In this document: positions 37,584 to 39,509 of the stretch, in pieces | Layout: each line of letters starts with the position of its first letter | Position numbering within the stretch: position 1 is the first letter of the stretch | Source of the DNA: a virus | Reading direction: 5' to 3' (one strand) | IMG/VR virus record: IMGVR_UViG_3300021197_001432 | Coordinates: 1-39,509 of that record | Length of the DNA: 39,509 nucleotides | Notes under the pieces: model-generated | The model's database searches: none | Told to the model about the DNA's origin: nothing | The model's input: only the letters and a program-made list of their open reading frames with translations | Position numbers and translations under genes: made by a program

Positions 37584-38983
37584 AGGTTGCGCCTGATTGC
37601 GCCGCGCCACTTTGTCAGCGTTCCACTGAGCGCTGTGGTGGCGTCGCTTGCTGCAAGCATACAAACTGCATCTGCAAGGTCAGGGGAGCGCAAACCGCGC
37701 TTACGCATGCTGTCCTTGCTTTCCGCTTGCAGCTTACCGCTTGACGTAAAGCTGTAGCGAATTCCCGTTAAATCAGCGAGCAATTCATCGTCTTTCGGCA
37801 GTTTGCATGCGCGATCCTCAAGCATGGCTTTGGTTTTAAACCACAGCTCCGTGCGGAGGTTGTTATACGTGCCTTTCATAGATGGCGCTTCCGCCACGTT
37901 GATGCCCCTCACAGGCGCGCCAAGCTCCGCCATGCGGTCAACAATACCGCCGCCAAGGCCAATGCTGTCCACCAGAATTTCGGCAGGCTGAGATGAGGGG
38001 GGCAGGGCGTCATATTCCGCCATAACACGGCCGACGGTCTGCATCAGATCAAGGCCGCGCCACGACTTGACCTCAGTGATGACCTTGCCCGTCTGCTTGA
38101 CCAGAGCCGTGCGATCCGAGCCAAAACGGCTTGGGTCTAAAGCCCAGATGCAACGCGCGTCGGGGTCAAGCACCACGTCGCGGTTCTGCGCCGCTTCCAC
38201 CAAGTGATACGGAATGATGGTGTCCTCGTCAGCCCTAGCAAATTCGCCGCGCACACGAATATCGAAAGCTGCACTTTCCTCGCCGTAGCGCTCGCGCATC
38301 TCCTCGATGAACTCCTCGCTGACCAAGGGGCTGTCCATGCAGCTCCAGCGGCGCGTCCACCATTTGTGCGCCATCCGCGTCTGACTTTCGTAGAACGTGC
38401 CGCTGGATCGCGTGGGGTTGCTGAGCAGCACGGTCTGCGTATTTGCGCCAGACATTGAACCGGCGGCCGCTTCAAACACAGCCTCGTCAATCCCCGACGC
38501 TTCGTCGCAAATCAGCAAGACCGTGCCCGCCTCCTGGTGAATACCGGCCAGAGCCTCCGGGGTTTCCTTGCGCGACGTGCGCGCCGAAATAAAGCCCTCA
38601 CTGGGGGCGGCGATCAGCTCCACACGATCTGACTTTACGTTCAACAATTCTTTCAGCGGCTGCGGCAGCTCGTTGATCCATTTCTTCAGCTCGGCAAAAA
38701 GTGCGTCAAAAAGCTGGCCAGTGGTTGGCGCGGTGACGACGATCTTGCAGGGAAACTTAAAGATCAGCGTGTGAAGCATCGCCCAGGACGCGGCGGTTGA
38801 CTTGCCTGTGCCGTGGCCAGAGCGAATGCTGAGCATCCGGGTGCCGTTGGAAATCGCGTCAAGGAACTCCGCCTGATAATCCAGCGGCTCAACCCCAAGC
38901 ACCTCATGGACGAACTTGGCAGGGCTGCTGTGATACGTCTGCACAAACTCCAGCATCGCGTCGTGCGCGGCGGGTTTACTCAT
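37568..38983 (-). CDS. terL: Large terminase subunit (471 aa)
   Basis: Packaging motor and nuclease. The ATPase part has Walker A RSGHGTGKS (about residues 55-63), a coupling region VVTAPTTGQLFDAL and Walker B LLICDEASG (about 155-163). The nuclease part has three acidic sites: ALDPSRFGSD, LVDSIGLGGG and the late SPDLADAV. ATG 38983 overlaps the terS stop by 8 bp. Length is normal. It is followed by the opposite cassette and not by the portal gene, an unusual order. Confidence 0.94.
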   Translation of the reverse strand: MSKPAAHDAMLEFVQTYHSSPAKFVHEVLGVEPLDYQAEFLDAISNGTRMLSIRSGHGTGKSTAASWAMLHTLIFKFPCKIVVTAPTTGQLFDALFAELKKWINELPQPLKELLNVKSDRVELIAAPSEGFISARTSRKETPEALAGIHQEAGTVLLICDEASGIDEAVFEAAAGSMSGANTQTVLLSNPTRSSGTFYESQTRMAHKWWTRRWSCMDSPLVSEEFIEEMRERYGEESAAFDIRVRGEFARADEDTIIPYHLVEAAQNRDVVLDPDARCIWALDPSRFGSDRTALVKQTGKVITEVKSWRGLDLMQTVGRVMAEYDALPPSSQPAEILVDSIGLGGGIVDRMAELGAPVRGINVAEAPSMKGTYNNLRTELWFKTKAMLEDRACKLPKDDELLADLTGIRYSFTSSGKLQAESKDSMRKRGLRSPDLADAVCMLAASDATTALSGTLTKWRGAIRRNLSGIA

Positions 38984-39479
38984 GTTCGATTTCCTTGGTG
39001 CTGTCGCGCACAAGTTTCATCTTGCGCAAAGCATCGAGGTGCAGATCGCCGAGATTGACGGTGACGTTTGCCCCGGCTTTGCCATTGGCATAGCGGTTCT
39101 GGTTCCAGCTTTGCGCGATGAACTTGTGCTGGCTGACCTCTTCGCGCGCCAAAGTGACATCCACTTGGCTGATCTCCGCGAGGCGGCTGCCGGTCTGCGC
39201 ATTGGCGCGCTCGGCGGCGCGGTCAGCTTTCAACTGGCGGATCACGTCAAAGCCAAGCTCGGCGTGGGTGTCGGCGGCAGTTTCGCGGACTTGCTCGATG
39301 ACGGCGTTGTATTCAGGCTTTTTGATAAGGTTGCGGCGGAGATAGCCACGGTCAACCTCCAGCTCCTTGGCAAGGCCGCTGATCGTCCCTCCGCCAAGAA
39401 GATAATCTTGGAAGAATTCAGGGCCACCACGGTTTTGCAGTTGTGTCATAAGGGCGCGCAATTTTGGTCTGCCGGGCAT
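38976..39479 (-). CDS. terS: Small terminase subunit (167 aa)
   Basis: Recognises phage DNA for packaging. GRPKLRALMTQLQNRGG and an HTH (TISGLAKELEVDRGYLRRNL) form the DNA-binding head; the middle is a helical oligomerisation region (REEVSQHKFIAQSWNQNRYA) and the C-terminus is short and charged. ATG 39479 has AGGAGCAG upstream; the frame is open to the right end of the window, but the ribosome site favours this start. Confidence 0.82.
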   Translation of the reverse strand: MPGRPKLRALMTQLQNRGGPEFFQDYLLGGGTISGLAKELEVDRGYLRRNLIKKPEYNAVIEQVRETAADTHAELGFDVIRQLKADRAAERANAQTGSRLAEISQVDVTLAREEVSQHKFIAQSWNQNRYANGKAGANVTVNLGDLHLDALRKMKLVRDSTKEIEHE

Positions 39480-39509
39480 ATCTGCTCCTTCTATTGGTTG
39501 CGCCAAGAT

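Noticed and set aside
1-39509. tRNA genes
   Set aside because: Gaps between genes are short, and none contains a T-arm-like GTTCGANTC with the matching stems.

Overview
The window looks like a complete or almost complete genome of a tailed phage with a short (podovirus-type) tail. It carries packaging, portal, scaffold, capsid, adaptor, ejection-protein, tail-fibre, lysis, replication and integration genes with almost no empty sequence. No long tape-measure or sheath gene is seen. The gene families point to a host among marine Alphaproteobacteria: a GH108 lysozyme beside a three-TM (GTA-type) holin, an SU10-like capsid and adaptor, a P22-like portal, and small virion proteins of types common in marine metagenomic phages. 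The host is inferred and not proven. Integrase and AlpA/Xis-like genes suggest a temperate phage or a recent descendant of one. There is no DNA or RNA polymerase gene, so the phage must use the host enzymes.

Layout. (1) 162-7198, minus strand: tightly overlapping early/replication operon. Reading leftward from 7198 it encodes a ribbon-helix-helix regulator, an ECK-motif nuclease, a C5 DNA methyltransferase, an XRE regulator, a 53-aa two-CxxC protein, an exo-type PD-(D/E)XK nuclease, an SSB-like protein, a primase-helicase and small proteins. A dense TCAGGACA iteron cluster (1240-1445) just after the primase-helicase gene is a good origin candidate. (2) 7199-7308: divergent control region. (3) 7309-11308, plus strand: integration/regulation operon with a diverged serine-recombinase-like protein, several winged-helix proteins, an AlpA-like protein and a tyrosine recombinase. 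(4) 11280-35943, minus strand: late genes. In transcription order these are the polyvalent ejected protein, adaptor, fibre-protein array, tail hub, ejection proteins, portal, scaffold, capsid, lysis cassette and a terminal nuclease-like gene. (5) 36162-37582, plus strand: separate cassette with its own promoter, three unknown acidic proteins, a 15-aa leader and an HTH protein. (6) 37568-39479, minus strand: large and small terminase. If the molecule is circular or circularly permuted, the terS promoter lies in bases 8-36 of the window, across the assembly junction.

Most notable points: the iteron cluster; two recombinases that seem to lack canonical catalytic arginines; a set of four paralogous fibre proteins joined by an identical 14-bp junction that is C-terminus, ribosome binding site, stop and next start at once; a 39-bp tandem duplication at the portal gene start; a repeated hairpin leader and a palindromic operator in the plus-strand cassette; and several micro-ORFs of 14-53 codons fitted into gene junctions.
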